From Vreelandella venusta (GTDB lineage: Bacteria > Pseudomonadota > Gammaproteobacteria > Pseudomonadales > Halomonadaceae), in contig NZ_BJUL01000006.1 of the NCBI RefSeq assembly GCF_007989605.1, forward strand, positions 62,001 through 126,000: 64,000 bases of DNA. The letters are read 5' to 3'. This document shows, one piece after another, positions 34,772-45,223 of this stretch. The notes under the pieces are model-generated. The model had not been told where the DNA came from and made no database searches. It was given only the letters and a program-made list of their open reading frames with translations. Both the position numbers and the translations under genes were made by a program. Numbering within the stretch: the stretch's first letter is position 1; each line of letters starts with the position of its first letter.

Positions 34772-35953
34772 ATGACTCATCACAACAACGCACTTAACGC
34801 TGACACCGCCAACGACCCCTGGGCTGATATTCGCCCCTATATGGATCATGAAGTGGCCGATGTTCTTGAGCGCCTATCACATGATAGCGAGCTTTTAAAT
34901 GCATTGACTCAGTTCAGGCTCCCGCGCATGGCCAAGTGGGCGCCTCCCATTGCCCGCGCTTTAGCAGGCCATGCCATCCGCCGCGAAGTAAAGGGCGTTA
35001 CATCCGTATATGATTTCCAGATGCGTATCGCCAGCTATATGGAGCGCATGATTCGCACTACTACGGATGCCTTCGAAGTCTCCGGACTTGATAAGCTCGA
35101 CCACAACAGCGCTTATCTGTTTATAGGCAACCATCGCGATATATCGCTAGACCCCGCATTTGTGAACTACGCGCTTTATCTAGCTAATCGCGATACCGTG
35201 CGTATTGCGATCGGCGATAATCTGCTGAAAAAGCCCTACGTCACCGATCTAATGCGGTTAAACAAAAGCTTTATTGTACCGCGCAGTGCCCGAGGCAAGC
35301 GGGCGATGCTGGCGGCATATCAGCAGCTATCAGCCTATATCCGCCACTCAATTACTGTTGACCAGCACTCTATTTGGATGGCACAGCGAGAGGGTCGAGC
35401 TAAAAATGGCATTGATCGCACCGACCCAGCCATTATCAAAATGCTGACCATGGCCAGACGCAACGCTGACCGGGATATGGTATTTGGTGACGCCATCGCC
35501 GAGTTGAAACTCGTGCCGGTATCGATTAGCTACGAATACGATCCTTGCGATCAGCAGAAAGCTCAGGAACTTCACGACATCGCTACCGAAGGAAGCTACG
35601 CGAAAAGTGAATTCGAAGATATCCGCTCTATTGTGTTAGGCATCACTGGTCCAAAAGGTCGAGTGCAACTGCGCTTTGGCAGTCCAGTAGGTGCTGATAT
35701 GGCGACGCCTGATGAAGTGGCAGCGGAAATTGACCGCCAAGTGATCGGCGGTTATCGCCTGTTCCCTAGCCATTATTTAGCTTTGGAAGCGTTAGGCGAA
35801 TCGCCAGAACTCATTGCCCGTAAAACGATAACGCGTCAAGACAGGGAGCGTTTTAACGCCCGGTTGGCAAGTATTCCTGAAGCGTTGCGACCTTATTGGT
35901 TGGAACAGTACGCCAATCCTGTCAAACACAAAGCTGGGCGCCTGAGTCTTTAA
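34772..35953 (+). CDS. PlsB/PlsC-type glycerolipid acyltransferase
   Basis: The 393-residue protein has the acyltransferase block I as FIGNHRDISLDPAFVNY (about residues 120-136), a variant of the NHxxxxD motif. Block II-like IAIGDNLLKKP and block III-like KSFIVPRSARGKRAM follow, then SIWMAQREGRAKNG. No membrane helix is obvious, so it is probably peripheral. It may acylate glycerol-3-phosphate, lysophosphatidate or another lipid; the exact acceptor cannot be told. It starts 58 bases after rdgC. Confidence 0.82.
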   Translation: MTHHNNALNADTANDPWADIRPYMDHEVADVLERLSHDSELLNALTQFRLPRMAKWAPPIARALAGHAIRREVKGVTSVYDFQMRIASYMERMIRTTTDAFEVSGLDKLDHNSAYLFIGNHRDISLDPAFVNYALYLANRDTVRIAIGDNLLKKPYVTDLMRLNKSFIVPRSARGKRAMLAAYQQLSAYIRHSITVDQHSIWMAQREGRAKNGIDRTDPAIIKMLTMARRNADRDMVFGDAIAELKLVPVSISYEYDPCDQQKAQELHDIATEGSYAKSEFEDIRSIVLGITGPKGRVQLRFGSPVGADMATPDEVAAEIDRQVIGGYRLFPSHYLALEALGESPELIARKTITRQDRERFNARLASIPEALRPYWLEQYANPVKHKAGRLSL

Positions 35954-36156
35954 AGCGGCAAAGGTACTGGAGACATACGTACTGGGAACATATGCACGGG
36001 AGACACAGGCGCTGAACAGGTGCGCTAGTAAAAACTCAACAGGCTGCACTCAATGCTCCCAGGAACCCATGCTCAGCAGTAAAAAAAGTGCTATGGTCAA
36101 AGCATTCATTGGTCTCGCTTGAACATCCCTCAAGCGCGGTCTTAAGGAGAACTCCA

Positions 36157-36438
36157 ATGTCCGCATCAGAAATTCAAAAAACACGTATTATTAATGAACT
36201 ACGCGACTTTATTCGCAAGCTGCTCCAAGATCCAAAAATCTTAGAACAATCCCTCGCGATTGCACGGCTGCAGCTAGCCGAAGGCAATAGCCCTGCCGTG
36301 ATGGCCAATATTGCCAACGAAATCTCCGACACTACGAGCGTCCATATCCCCGAAGACCCCACCGAGCACTCTGAAGCTGACAAGCTTTTTTTAGAGCTTC
36401 TGCGTGAAGTCGTTCAGGAAGAGCAGGCACTCTACTAG
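36157..36438 (+). CDS. Small conserved hypothetical protein, helical
   Basis: The 93-residue protein starts at ATG 36157 with AAGGAGA upstream; the upstream part of the frame is non-coding. It is helical, with ELRDFIRKLLQDPKILEQSL and LFLELLREVVQEEQALY, and has no Cys or membrane segment. It lies between the acyltransferase gene and metG. Function unknown. Confidence 0.68.
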   Translation: MSASEIQKTRIINELRDFIRKLLQDPKILEQSLAIARLQLAEGNSPAVMANIANEISDTTSVHIPEDPTEHSEADKLFLELLREVVQEEQALY

Positions 36439-36537
36439 TGGAGTAATCGCTGTAAGCAGCATGTTGACGTTACCGGCGAAGCGAACCCCTACTTCGCCGT
36501 CTTAATTTGCACTGCCTAACCGGAATTATCATTCACC

Positions 36538-38574
36538 ATGTCAAATACTGCCCCGCGCAACATTTTGGTGACAAGCGCGCTTCCTTATGCCAACGGCGCC
36601 ATTCATTTGGGTCATCTTCTTGAGTACATCCAAACCGACATTTGGGTGCGTTTTCAAAAAAGTCGTGGACAGCAGTGCTACTACGTTTGCGCCGACGACG
36701 CCCACGGCACTGCCATTATGCTGCGGGCTGAGCAGGAAGGCATCACGCCCGAAGCCCTGATTGAGCGTGTTTCTCAGGATCATCAGGAAGATTTCGCCCG
36801 CTTTGGCGTGGGATTTGATAACTATCACTCCACCCATTCAGATGAAAACCGTTATTTTAGCGAACTGATCTACACCCGCTTACGTGATAAAGGCCACATT
36901 GCCACCCGCGATATTGAGCAAATGTTTGATCCGCAAAAGGGCCTATTCCTAGCGGACCGCTTTATTAAGGGCACGTGTCCAAAATGTGGTGCCGATGATC
37001 AATATGGCGATAACTGTGAAAAGTGCGGCGCCACTTACACGCCTGCTGACTTGATCAATCCTGTCTCAGCTATTTCTGGGGCAACACCAGAAGTACGCAG
37101 CTCTACGCATTACTTCTTCAAGCTACCAGACTTTGCAGAGTTCCTTCAGCAATGGATTAATGACGGCCATGTACAGCCGCAAATTCGTAACAAGCTGATG
37201 GAGTGGTTCGAGTCGGGCTTTAATGAGTGGGACATCTCCCGAGACGCCCCCTACTTTGGCTTTGAAATCCCGGATGCTCCAGGTAAATACTTCTATGTCT
37301 GGCTAGATGCCCCCATCGGCTACTTAGCAAGTTTTAAAAACCTATGTGAGCGAAAAGGTATCGACTTCGATACTTTTTGGAGGAAAGATTCCGACGCAGA
37401 GGTTTACCACTTCATTGGCAAAGATATTGTCTATTTCCATGCCTTATTCTGGCCTGCCATGCTGCATGGTGCAGACCTCCGTACGCCGACTGCGGTCAAC
37501 TGTCACGGTTTTTTAACTGTAGACGGCGCCAAGATGTCAAAATCTCGTGGCACTTTCATTAAAGCAGCTACCTACGCTGAATATTTAAATCCAGAGTACT
37601 TACGCTACTACTTTGCCGCTAAATTGACATCTAAAGTGGATGACCTAGATCTTAACCTCGACGACTTTTCTGCGCGGGTTAATGCTGACCTGGTAGGCAA
37701 AGTAGTCAATATCGCCAGCCGCTGCGCCGGTTTTGTCAAAAAGCTGGGCGGCGGCAAGCTGGCTGAACACTGCGCCGAACCACAAATGGTCGCGCGCTTT
37801 ATCGCGGCTGGCGACGAGATTGCCGACGATTTTGAGGCGCGTGAATTTAGCCGGGCTATGCGCAAAATCATGGAATTGGCCGACGACGCCAATACGTACA
37901 TCGCCGACAAGGCCCCCTGGGCGCTAGCCAAGCAGGAAGGCCGTGATACCGAAGTGCTGGAAATCTGCTCAGTTGGCATCAACTTATTCCGCCAGTTGAT
38001 GGTCTATCTTGCACCAGTGGTGCCAAGCATGGCCGAACAGGCACGTGAATTCCTAGCGATCGAATCACTCGATTGGGACAGCCGCAATAGCGTATTAGTC
38101 AATCATTCGATCAACAAATTCAAGCCGTTAATGACGCGGGTTGAGCGGGATAAGATTGACGCTATGATTGAGGCATCCAAGGAGGATTTAGTGGAAGAAC
38201 AGAAGCTGAAAAACACTCCCAAAGGCCCCTTGGCGGAAGAGCCAATTGCGGCAGAAATCAGCTTTGAAGATTTCGCTAAAGTTGATTTACGCATTGCCCG
38301 CATTGCCAAGGCACAGTACGTTGAAGGAGCTGACAAGCTGCTCCAGCTTACGCTGGATTTAGGTGGTGAAACACGTAACGTCTTTTCAGGTATTCGTTCG
38401 GCTTATTCACCAGAAGCGCTTGAAGGCCGCTTGACGATTATGGTGGCTAATTTAGCTCCTCGTAAAATGCGCTTCGGTTTATCAGAAGGCATGGTATTAG
38501 CATCTGCTAACAAAGAAGGTATTTACCTCCTTTCCCCCGATGCCGGTGCGGAACCAGGACAGCGTGTAACTTAA
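36538..38574 (+). CDS. metG: Methionyl-tRNA synthetase
   Basis: This class I synthetase of 678 residues has the HIGH motif as HLGH ([16 protein letters not shown]), the zinc knuckle [17 protein letters not shown], the KMSKS loop ([11 protein letters not shown]) and a C-terminal EMAP-II-like tRNA-binding domain (about residue 570 onward, [16 protein letters not shown]) that mediates dimerisation. Length and domains match E. coli MetG. A terminator follows at 38602. Confidence 0.98.
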   Translation: MSNTAPRNILVTSALPYANGAIHLGHLLEYIQTDIWVRFQKSRGQQCYYVCADDAHGTAIMLRAEQEGITPEALIERVSQDHQEDFARFGVGFDNYHSTHSDENRYFSELIYTRLRDKGHIATRDIEQMFDPQKGLFLADRFIKGTCPKCGADDQYGDNCEKCGATYTPADLINPVSAISGATPEVRSSTHYFFKLPDFAEFLQQWINDGHVQPQIRNKLMEWFESGFNEWDISRDAPYFGFEIPDAPGKYFYVWLDAPIGYLASFKNLCERKGIDFDTFWRKDSDAEVYHFIGKDIVYFHALFWPAMLHGADLRTPTAVNCHGFLTVDGAKMSKSRGTFIKAATYAEYLNPEYLRYYFAAKLTSKVDDLDLNLDDFSARVNADLVGKVVNIASRCAGFVKKLGGGKLAEHCAEPQMVARFIAAGDEIADDFEAREFSRAMRKIMELADDANTYIADKAPWALAKQEGRDTEVLEICSVGINLFRQLMVYLAPVVPSMAEQAREFLAIESLDWDSRNSVLVNHSINKFKPLMTRVERDKIDAMIEASKEDLVEEQKLKNTPKGPLAEEPIAAEISFEDFAKVDLRIARIAKAQYVEGADKLLQLTLDLGGETRNVFSGIRSAYSPEALEGRLTIMVANLAPRKMRFGLSEGMVLASANKEGIYLLSPDAGAEPGQRVT

Positions 38575-38601
38575 CGGCTAATAGATTAATCAGTCACTAA
38601 T

Positions 38602-38638
38602 AAGGGGCAAGGCCTGCTACAGCCTTAGCCCTTTTTTT
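38602..38638 (+). terminator. Terminator of metG
   Basis: AAGGGGCAAGGC (38602-38613) pairs with GCCTTAGCCCTT (38622-38633) with one unpaired base, followed by T7, 28 bases after the metG stop. Confidence 0.85.
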
Positions 38639-38703
38639 GTCCATCGTTTAGCGACAATAAGCTGCCCAGAAAACAGCTAATACGCGGTTAGCTTGTTACT
38701 CCC

Positions 38704-39666
38704 TCACTGGCTCTCAAGCTGGCGAAGCGCGTCAAGGGTGTCAGCATACTCCTGTTCTTCAAGCGGAAGGTATCCGGTAAAATGAATCCAGTCGCGAATG
38801 CCTTCGACATAGGCCATAGCGAAACGGTGAAGTTCCGGTTTGTCCTCAACACTTTGTCTATTCAGATAAAGATAAAGCGGACGAGATAAGGGGGTGTATT
38901 CACCACGCTTGACGGTTTCCAGCGTCGGAAATACGGGTTGATCGCTATTGGCCACCGCAAGGAGCTTTAGCTCATTCCAGTGACGATGATATCCGCCGAT
39001 ACCAAAGAAACCTAAAGCACCTGGTTCAGCAGCAATTTGCGCAGCTAGAAACTCCTCATCTTCGCTGGCAACGTAGTCCATCCGACTACTACGCGCCGTG
39101 CCTACAATGGCCGTTGTGAAGTAGTCATAAGTTCCCGAGTCCTGTCCTCGACCAAATAGCTCAATGGGCTCATCTGGCCAACTTGCGCGCACATCACGCC
39201 ATGTCATGACTTCGCCTTCTGACGCCGGAGACCAAAGCCTATGAAGCTCGTCGACAGTAATATCGTTTGCCCAGCGGTTGGATGGATGCACCACGATCGA
39301 AATCGCATCCATCGCAATAGGCACTTCCACATACGCTACATCGTTAGATGCGCACACAGCCCGTTCGCTTTCGTCTATTGGCCGCGATGCATTATTAATA
39401 TCAGTCTCGCCTGCACAAAACTTCTCAAAACCAGCCGTTGTTCCAGTGAACTCGACGGCAATATTGGCATCAGGATTGGCACGCTCATAACGACGTGCTG
39501 CTTCTCGCGTCAATGGATAAACGGTGCTGGAACCACTGGCAGTTAAATCACCAGAGGCGGCTGCCTGCATTGAGTGGCTATCCTCGCTGTAGCCTTGCAG
39601 CACAAGGCCCAACAGCAGGCCTGACGCTATCAAGGAGTAGGAATATCCACGTGTAGCATTAGTCAT
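38704..39666 (-). CDS. PstS-like phosphate-binding protein, lipobox cysteine replaced
   Basis: This 320-residue periplasmic protein is of the PstS/SphX class. Phosphate-site motifs are visible: ASGSSTVYPLT, FTGTTAGFEKFCAGETDI, and FGRGQDSGTYDYFT. The N-terminal segment (SLIASGLLLGLVLQGYSEDS) looks like a lipoprotein signal, but the position of the lipidated Cys is Tyr26, coded TAC, one base from TGC. It may thus be secreted or uncleaved rather than lipid-anchored. No pstCAB genes are near; it is the last gene of a unit with a Na/Pi symporter under a Pho box. It overlaps the coiled-coil gene by four bases. Confidence 0.86.
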   Translation of the reverse strand: MTNATRGYSYSLIASGLLLGLVLQGYSEDSHSMQAAASGDLTASGSSTVYPLTREAARRYERANPDANIAVEFTGTTAGFEKFCAGETDINNASRPIDESERAVCASNDVAYVEVPIAMDAISIVVHPSNRWANDITVDELHRLWSPASEGEVMTWRDVRASWPDEPIELFGRGQDSGTYDYFTTAIVGTARSSRMDYVASEDEEFLAAQIAAEPGALGFFGIGGYHRHWNELKLLAVANSDQPVFPTLETVKRGEYTPLSRPLYLYLNRQSVEDKPELHRFAMAYVEGIRDWIHFTGYLPLEEQEYADTLDALRQLESQ

Positions 39667-39893
39667 TGCCTCCCCCCCAGCTCTTTCTTGAGAGCTTGCC
39701 AGAAGGTTTTAAGACCGCTCACTTTGGTATCTACAGCATCAATATACTGATCAAGCTGGTCGATCAGCTCATGCTGCTCATGCTCTTTCCGCTCCTGGGT
39801 GGACGCCTCAGCCAACTGCGCTTCCAGCTCATCAATCGATTCACGTAGTTCGCGAATACGTGCTTCTGTCTCAATTCTGCGCTGTGAACTCAT
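39663..39893 (-). CDS. Small coiled-coil protein in phosphate unit
   Basis: The 76-residue protein is almost wholly coiled coil (ETEARIRELRESIDELEAQL) and ends with WQALKKELGGRQ. It overlaps the PstS-like gene by ATGA and follows the symporter by 20 bases, so it is expressed with both. No known family; perhaps a regulatory partner of the symporter (inference). Confidence 0.65.
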   Translation of the reverse strand: MSSQRRIETEARIRELRESIDELEAQLAEASTQERKEHEQHELIDQLDQYIDAVDTKVSGLKTFWQALKKELGGRQ

Positions 39894-39913
39894 ACCGATT
39901 CCATCCCCTTAGA

Positions 39914-41077
39914 TCAAAACAACTGGCTCGCCCCGATCAGGAGCAATGGCAGCATAAAGAAAACACCTAAAATATAAGCCACCACATAGAGTTTGTTTTT
40001 CTGTGCCAGCTCCGCAAGGCCAGTGGCAATGCTAGGTGGAACGCCACGTAGAAAAGGCAGGCCGTATATGACCAGTATTCCCACTAGGTTAAACATCAGA
40101 TGCACCAAGGCAATCTGCATAGCCAATACCGCCGTTGGGCCACTTATCGCCGTTGCAGCGAGCAGCGCAGTGATACAGGTACCCACATTGGTACCTAAGG
40201 TGAACGGATAGACCTGCCTGAGATTAAATACCCCCGTGCCAGCAAGTGGCACAATCAGTGCTGTGGTGGTAGAGGACGACTGCACCAACAGCGTAATGAT
40301 TGCCCCCGAACACATACCCGAGACAGGCCCTCTCCCCACGCTTGCATGCATGATGTCACGCGCCTTACCCACCATGACCTTGCGCAATACTTTACCAATC
40401 GCCGTTACCACAAAGAGGATTAGTGCCACCCCAATAACAATCAGCGCAATGCCCATCCAGACCTGATTCGGCAGCCACGATACCGAGGCGCTCAGCAAGT
40501 CGGTCGCCGGTGAAATCGCCATTTTCATGAAATTGACGCTTTTCATGTCGACGCTGGCATCGCTAACAAAAAAGCCCGCCAGCAAGGCAGAGGTTTTTTC
40601 TAAAAAACCAAACATCATTTCTAAGGGAAGCAGTATAGCCACGGCAACGATATTGAACGCATCGTGCACCGTCGCCGCAGAGAAGGCACGGCGAAACTCT
40701 TCACCACTACGCACATGGCCTAAACTAACGATAGTACTGGTCAGCGAAGTACCGATGTTGGCGCCCATGATAAGCGGAATCGCAATACTGACTGGCAAGC
40801 CCCCCGCCACCATCCCCACAATGATAGCGGTTACAGTACTTGAACTCTGAATTAGCGCGGTTGCGACAACCCCGATAACTAACCCAATGATGGGATTAGT
40901 GGCAAATGAAAATAGCTCCTTAGCATTGCTTGCGGTAGCAGCCTTGAAACCATCTCCAATAGCCCCCACCGCAGCTAACAACAAATAAACCAGTCCAATG
41001 ACAATTAACCATGATAGCCATTGCGACGTCCCAGGGCGCTCCCCCTGCGTCGGTAAGACAACTCCTGAAGTCGACAT
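39914..41077 (-). CDS. Na+/phosphate symporter (NptA/PNaS family)
   Basis: The 387-residue inner-membrane protein has the two inverted-repeat signatures of the SLC34-like family: ATALIQSSSTVTAIIVGMVA (about residues 75-95) and a second TLLVQSSSTTTALIVPL (about 265-282), each before a GANIGT or GTNVGT motif. About eight hydrophobic segments are visible. No C-terminal PhoU domain is present, unlike YjbB. The start follows GGGAGGGGGAAC. It is preceded by a three-repeat Pho box, so induction under phosphate limitation is expected. Confidence 0.92.
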   Translation of the reverse strand: MSTSGVVLPTQGERPGTSQWLSWLIVIGLVYLLLAAVGAIGDGFKAATASNAKELFSFATNPIIGLVIGVVATALIQSSSTVTAIIVGMVAGGLPVSIAIPLIMGANIGTSLTSTIVSLGHVRSGEEFRRAFSAATVHDAFNIVAVAILLPLEMMFGFLEKTSALLAGFFVSDASVDMKSVNFMKMAISPATDLLSASVSWLPNQVWMGIALIVIGVALILFVVTAIGKVLRKVMVGKARDIMHASVGRGPVSGMCSGAIITLLVQSSSTTTALIVPLAGTGVFNLRQVYPFTLGTNVGTCITALLAATAISGPTAVLAMQIALVHLMFNLVGILVIYGLPFLRGVPPSIATGLAELAQKNKLYVVAYILGVFFMLPLLLIGASQLF

Positions 41078-41098
41078 TGTGTTCCCCCTCCCTAGCTG

Positions 41099-41147
41099 AT
41101 TTTAATTTGGATGAGAGTATGCCGGGATGATGTCGGTTTGATGACAG
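41099..41147 (-). promoter_or_regulatory. Pho box and -10 element of the phosphate unit
   Basis: On the minus strand the repeats CTGTCAT (41141-41147), CCGACAT (41130-41136) and CCGGCAT (41119-41125) are spaced by four bases each, the 11-base period of PhoB half-sites. TAAAAT (41099-41104) is a good -10 element 14 bases further on. No -35 box is needed at such promoters. Confidence 0.75.
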
Positions 41148-41324
41148 ATTTGAAGCGCTTTCAAGGTCAAGATCTAAGCTTGCAGCTGGCGGTATTTAAG
41201 GGAGGATGGGCATCGGCAGAGCGGTAGCAAGCTCTGCTGACTTAGGGCTTATTTCTGCTCAATAATCAGTCATAGCGCTCCCCCCACTAGCCAGCAACGA
41301 TTTTTCTGCGCACAATACGCCGCT

Positions 41325-41906
41325 ATGAATGAACTCTTCTTGATTTTGGTCAGCACTGCGCTGGTCAACAACTTCGTATTGGTACAGTTTTTAGGGCTCT
41401 GCCCGTTTATGGGGGTTTCCAATAAGCTGGAATCCGCGATGGGTATGTCGCTGGCAACGACGTTTGTGCTAACACTAGCATCTGCCGCTAGCTATGTGGT
41501 CTATCATGGCTTACTTGTACCCTTGGACGTTACCTATCTTCGCACTATCAGCTTTATCGTTGTTATTGCCGCCGTCGTGCAATTCACCGAAATCATGGTG
41601 CGCCAACTCAGTCCACTGTTGCATCAAGTGCTGGGGATCTTTCTACCGCTGATTACGACTAATTGTGCGGTACTTGGTGTTGCCCTGTTATCACTTAACC
41701 GCGAGCTTAGTTTCTTTCATACGACTCTCTATGGCTTGGGTGCTGCGCTGGGGTTTTCGATGATTTTGGTGCTGTTCGCCGCGATGCGCGAACGATTGGC
41801 CAATGCTGATATACCCACCCCTTTTAGAGGTGCCGCCATTGCAATGGTCACCGCCAGTCTTATGTCACTGGCCTTTCTCGGCTTTTCAGGTTTAGTACAG
41901 GGGTAA
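41325..41906 (+). CDS. rsxA: Electron transport complex subunit RsxA/RnfA
   Basis: The 193-residue six-helix membrane protein starts [24 protein letters not shown] and has [11 protein letters not shown] and [15 protein letters not shown], the Cys-containing segments that hold the membrane [2Fe-2S] site shared with RsxE. It is the first gene of the Rsx/Rnf cluster. The complex couples ferredoxin and NADH electron transfer to ion transport and in E. coli keeps SoxR reduced. Confidence 0.96.
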   Translation: MNELFLILVSTALVNNFVLVQFLGLCPFMGVSNKLESAMGMSLATTFVLTLASAASYVVYHGLLVPLDVTYLRTISFIVVIAAVVQFTEIMVRQLSPLLHQVLGIFLPLITTNCAVLGVALLSLNRELSFFHTTLYGLGAALGFSMILVLFAAMRERLANADIPTPFRGAAIAMVTASLMSLAFLGFSGLVQG

Positions 41907-41911
41907 CCGCC

Positions 41912-42514
41912 ATGGGAGACATATTTTCTTGGTGGGGCATTCTCAGCGCAGTGGGGGTGTTGACCGGAATTGGCATCACGTTTGGAGCACTACTGGGAAT
42001 GGCCAGTGTGCGTTTCAAGGGCGAAGAGAACCCGCTGGTAGAGCAGATTGATGCGCTGCTGCCACAAACCCAATGTGGTCAGTGCGGTTACCCAGGCTGT
42101 CGGCCATATGCCGAAGCCATCAATCAGGGTGATGCTTTGAATAAGTGCCCGCCAGGCGGCGAAGCGACTATTCACGCATTAGCAGACTTATTAGGCCGAG
42201 AGCCTGTGCCACTGGATGGCGAAGCAGCCAGCGAAGATAGCGTTGCATTTATTCGTGAAGCCGAGTGCATTGGCTGCACTAAGTGCATCCAAGCATGCCC
42301 AGTGGATGCCATTATTGGCGCTGCAAAGCAAATGCATACGGTGATAGAAGATGAATGCACCGGCTGCGATTTGTGCGTTGCCCCCTGCCCCGTCGACTGT
42401 ATTGATATGTTGCCCAGAAGCAAGCCTCTCAACCAATGGCAGCCTGTCGTCACCATAGCACCGTTAATCGCCAGCGATCGCCAGCTAACCAGGAGCCAGC
42501 ATGCCAGCCTATGA
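41912..42514 (+). CDS. rsxB: Electron transport complex subunit RsxB/RnfB
   Basis: The 200-residue protein has an N-terminal membrane anchor, a 4Fe-4S domain ([16 protein letters not shown]) and two ferredoxin-type clusters ([16 protein letters not shown] and [16 protein letters not shown]). It is the electron entry subunit. It starts five bases after rsxA and overlaps rsxC by 14 bases. Confidence 0.96.
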   Translation: MGDIFSWWGILSAVGVLTGIGITFGALLGMASVRFKGEENPLVEQIDALLPQTQCGQCGYPGCRPYAEAINQGDALNKCPPGGEATIHALADLLGREPVPLDGEAASEDSVAFIREAECIGCTKCIQACPVDAIIGAAKQMHTVIEDECTGCDLCVAPCPVDCIDMLPRSKPLNQWQPVVTIAPLIASDRQLTRSQHASL

Positions 42515-44177
42515 ATTTCCAGGTGGCATTACTCCGCCCGAACGAAAAGACCGCTCTAACCAATCGCCGCTTCGCAACGCGACGCTACCTACCCGGGTAA
42601 CACTTCCGCTCAAACAGCATTCAGGTAATCCCGCGACCCCCTGTGTGGCGATCGGAGATGCGGTTCAGGTAGGTAGCCTGATTGCCCAACGAGATGGCAT
42701 GATATCGGCCAATCTGCACGCCAGCATTAGTGGGACAGTGACTCAGATTAGTGATAGCGCCATCACCATCGATGCCGATGGTTTAGACCGCTGGCAAACG
42801 CTGCCATCTCTTGACTGGCGTAGCGAAGACCACCAAGCGATCATTGCTAGACTAGACAGCTGTGGGCTAGTAGGCCTTGGTGGTGCAGGCTTTCCTGCTT
42901 ATATCAAAGCCCAAATTGCGGATCATCAGCGCATTGATACGCTCGTCGTCAACGCCGCCGAATGCGAGCCGTATATCACAGCAGACGACTTGGCTCTTCG
43001 CCACTATCCAACCGAGATACTGGAAGGCGCGCAAATGGTCGCTAGGCTTTGTGGTGCCCATCAGATTGTGGTGGGTATTGAAGATAATAAGCCCGAAGCG
43101 ATCCATGCATTAAGAGAGGTGCTCTCTCACTTTCAAAAGTCTGACTGCCAGCATCCAGTGAGCATAACGATGGAGGTCATCGAGACCCGCTATCCCAGCG
43201 GTGGTGAGCGCCAACTGATCAAAAAACTGCTCAACCTCGATGTTCCCAGTGGTGGCCTTCCGGCCGATGTCGGTGTTCTCTGCCACAACCCCGGCACACT
43301 GCTGGCAGCGCTATATGCAGTACGTGATGGTAAACCTTTGGTCGAGCGAATTGTCACCTTGACGGGAGACGCCATCAGCACACCAGGCAACTACTGGGTG
43401 CGCCTTGGCACACCTGTTGAAACGCTGCTTCAGCAGGTAGGATTAAACCAACAGCTTCATCAAGTCATTGTGGGCGGCCCGATGATGGGCTCACCACTCA
43501 CAACACTTGATGCCTCGGTGACCAAAACGACAAACTGCTTGATTGCAGCTACCCGTGAAGAGCTTCCTCCAGCCCCTTGTGAGTCCCCCTGCATTCGCTG
43601 CGGTGCCTGTGAAAGTGTTTGCCCTGTTCAGCTTCTTCCGCAACAGCTGCATTGGTATGCCCGTGCAGAGAACGACGCTACATTGGAAAAACTCCACTTA
43701 TTTGATTGTATTGAGTGCGGCGCCTGCAGTTATGTTTGCCCTAGTTACATTCCATTAGTACAAGACTATCGTTCGGCAAAGCAGCGTATTCGCATTAAGC
43801 GCATTGAGTCCGCCAAAGCCGATCACGCTAAACATCGCTTTGAATTTCGTCAGGCTCGGCTGGCGCGCGAGAATGCCGAGAAGCAAGCTCGTCGCCAAGC
43901 GAGGCAGGCACAAAGTCGTCAGACGTCAGATAGCGCAAAGACAACCGACAGTGCCGCGCCAGTGGTGGATTTACGCAGCTTGCGGATTGCCCAAACCGCC
44001 GCTAAAGCGGCAGTGAGAAAAGCTGAAAAAAACCTCGCAAGGGCTGCAGCAGAAGACCCAAATCAGCGCCACGATGATTTAGAAACTCAACTGGCCACCG
44101 CCCAAGAAAACCTTAAGGCAGCTGATACCCGGCTGGCTGAAGCTCGAGCCACGATGGCACAACAGGAATCGCCATGA
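42501..44177 (+). CDS. rsxC: Electron transport complex subunit RsxC/RnfC
   Basis: The 558-residue NADH/FMN-binding subunit has [12 protein letters not shown] (flavin/NADH site, about residue 130), two ferredoxin clusters ([17 protein letters not shown] and [17 protein letters not shown]) and a C-terminal Lys/Ala/Gln-rich helical tail (about 435-558). The tail is shorter than the long repeat tails of many enterobacterial RsxC proteins. It overlaps rsxD by four bases. Confidence 0.96.
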   Translation: MPAYEFPGGITPPERKDRSNQSPLRNATLPTRVTLPLKQHSGNPATPCVAIGDAVQVGSLIAQRDGMISANLHASISGTVTQISDSAITIDADGLDRWQTLPSLDWRSEDHQAIIARLDSCGLVGLGGAGFPAYIKAQIADHQRIDTLVVNAAECEPYITADDLALRHYPTEILEGAQMVARLCGAHQIVVGIEDNKPEAIHALREVLSHFQKSDCQHPVSITMEVIETRYPSGGERQLIKKLLNLDVPSGGLPADVGVLCHNPGTLLAALYAVRDGKPLVERIVTLTGDAISTPGNYWVRLGTPVETLLQQVGLNQQLHQVIVGGPMMGSPLTTLDASVTKTTNCLIAATREELPPAPCESPCIRCGACESVCPVQLLPQQLHWYARAENDATLEKLHLFDCIECGACSYVCPSYIPLVQDYRSAKQRIRIKRIESAKADHAKHRFEFRQARLARENAEKQARRQARQAQSRQTSDSAKTTDSAAPVVDLRSLRIAQTAAKAAVRKAEKNLARAAAEDPNQRHDDLETQLATAQENLKAADTRLAEARATMAQQESP

Positions 44178-45223
44178 GCATGATGCACGCCTCGCAGCGA
44201 ACGACTGAATCATTAAATACGATGCCACCCACCGCCCAGCTAATGCGATGGGTGGTCGTCGCCACTGCACCGGGCCTTGGCGCAATGACGTTTTACTTCG
44301 GCCTGGGCGTTATTAGTAATGTGCTTTTAGCCGCCCTATTTGCACTCGGCGCAGAAGCGCTGGTGTTAAAACTTCGCCGGCGTCCGTTACAGCCTGCGCT
44401 TAGAGATTCAAGTGCGCTATTAACCGGCGTACTGCTAGGTGCATCGCTACCACCTGCTAGCCCCTGTTGGCTCATTGGGATAGGCGTTATTGCGGCCATC
44501 GTGGTTGCTAAACACCTGTATGGCGGCCTAGGCCAGAATCCTTTCAATCCCGCTATGGTGGGTTACGCGCTGTTATTAGTGTCGTTCCCCACGTATATGA
44601 CGTTATGGTCACCTCCGCAGCCATTTATCTCTGAAAACCTATGGCCCCAGATAACTGGTACCTTATCGGCAGCCACGCTTGATGCACTAAGTGGTGCTAC
44701 GCCGCTAGATGCCTTTAAACATAAAGGTGAAGCAGTACTGGCCAGCGAGTTTTGGGCTAGTCAGCCTTTACCTGAAGGAACATTGAACGCTTGGCGCAAC
44801 GTCGCGCTAGCCTGGTTAGCAGGTGGACTGTTGTTAATTGCCAAACGGATTATCAGTTGGCATATCCCTGTCTCGATGCTTGTTAGCATGGCAGTGCTAG
44901 CCACGCTTTTTTATGCCAGCGACCCAAGCCACTTTGCGTCACCGCTGTTTCACCTAACCACGGGTGCAGCAATGTTCGGTGCATTTTTCATTGCCACTGA
45001 TCCCGTCTCAGCGGCGACCAGCCGCCGAGGAAAACTATTTTTTGGCGCGGGGATTGGCGCCTTGGTGATGATTATTCGCACGTTTGGCGGCTACCCCGAT
45101 GCAGTGGCATTTGCCGTTTTACTGATGAACTTATGTGTACCGCTATTGGATATCTATACCGTGCCACGCCCTACGGGCCAGCCTAAAGCACAGCAGCATG
45201 CCAAGCACGGTGACTCACCATGA
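44174..45223 (+). CDS. rsxD: Electron transport complex subunit RsxD/RnfD
   Basis: This 349-residue multi-span protein carries the covalent flavin motif DALSGATPLDAFK (FMN on the Thr). About nine hydrophobic segments are seen, with GQNPFNPAMVGYALLLVSFP and FIATDPVSAATSRRGK conserved. It overlaps rsxC and rsxG by four bases each, so the genes are translationally coupled. Confidence 0.95.
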   Translation: MSMMHASQRTTESLNTMPPTAQLMRWVVVATAPGLGAMTFYFGLGVISNVLLAALFALGAEALVLKLRRRPLQPALRDSSALLTGVLLGASLPPASPCWLIGIGVIAAIVVAKHLYGGLGQNPFNPAMVGYALLLVSFPTYMTLWSPPQPFISENLWPQITGTLSAATLDALSGATPLDAFKHKGEAVLASEFWASQPLPEGTLNAWRNVALAWLAGGLLLIAKRIISWHIPVSMLVSMAVLATLFYASDPSHFASPLFHLTTGAAMFGAFFIATDPVSAATSRRGKLFFGAGIGALVMIIRTFGGYPDAVAFAVLLMNLCVPLLDIYTVPRPTGQPKAQQHAKHGDSP

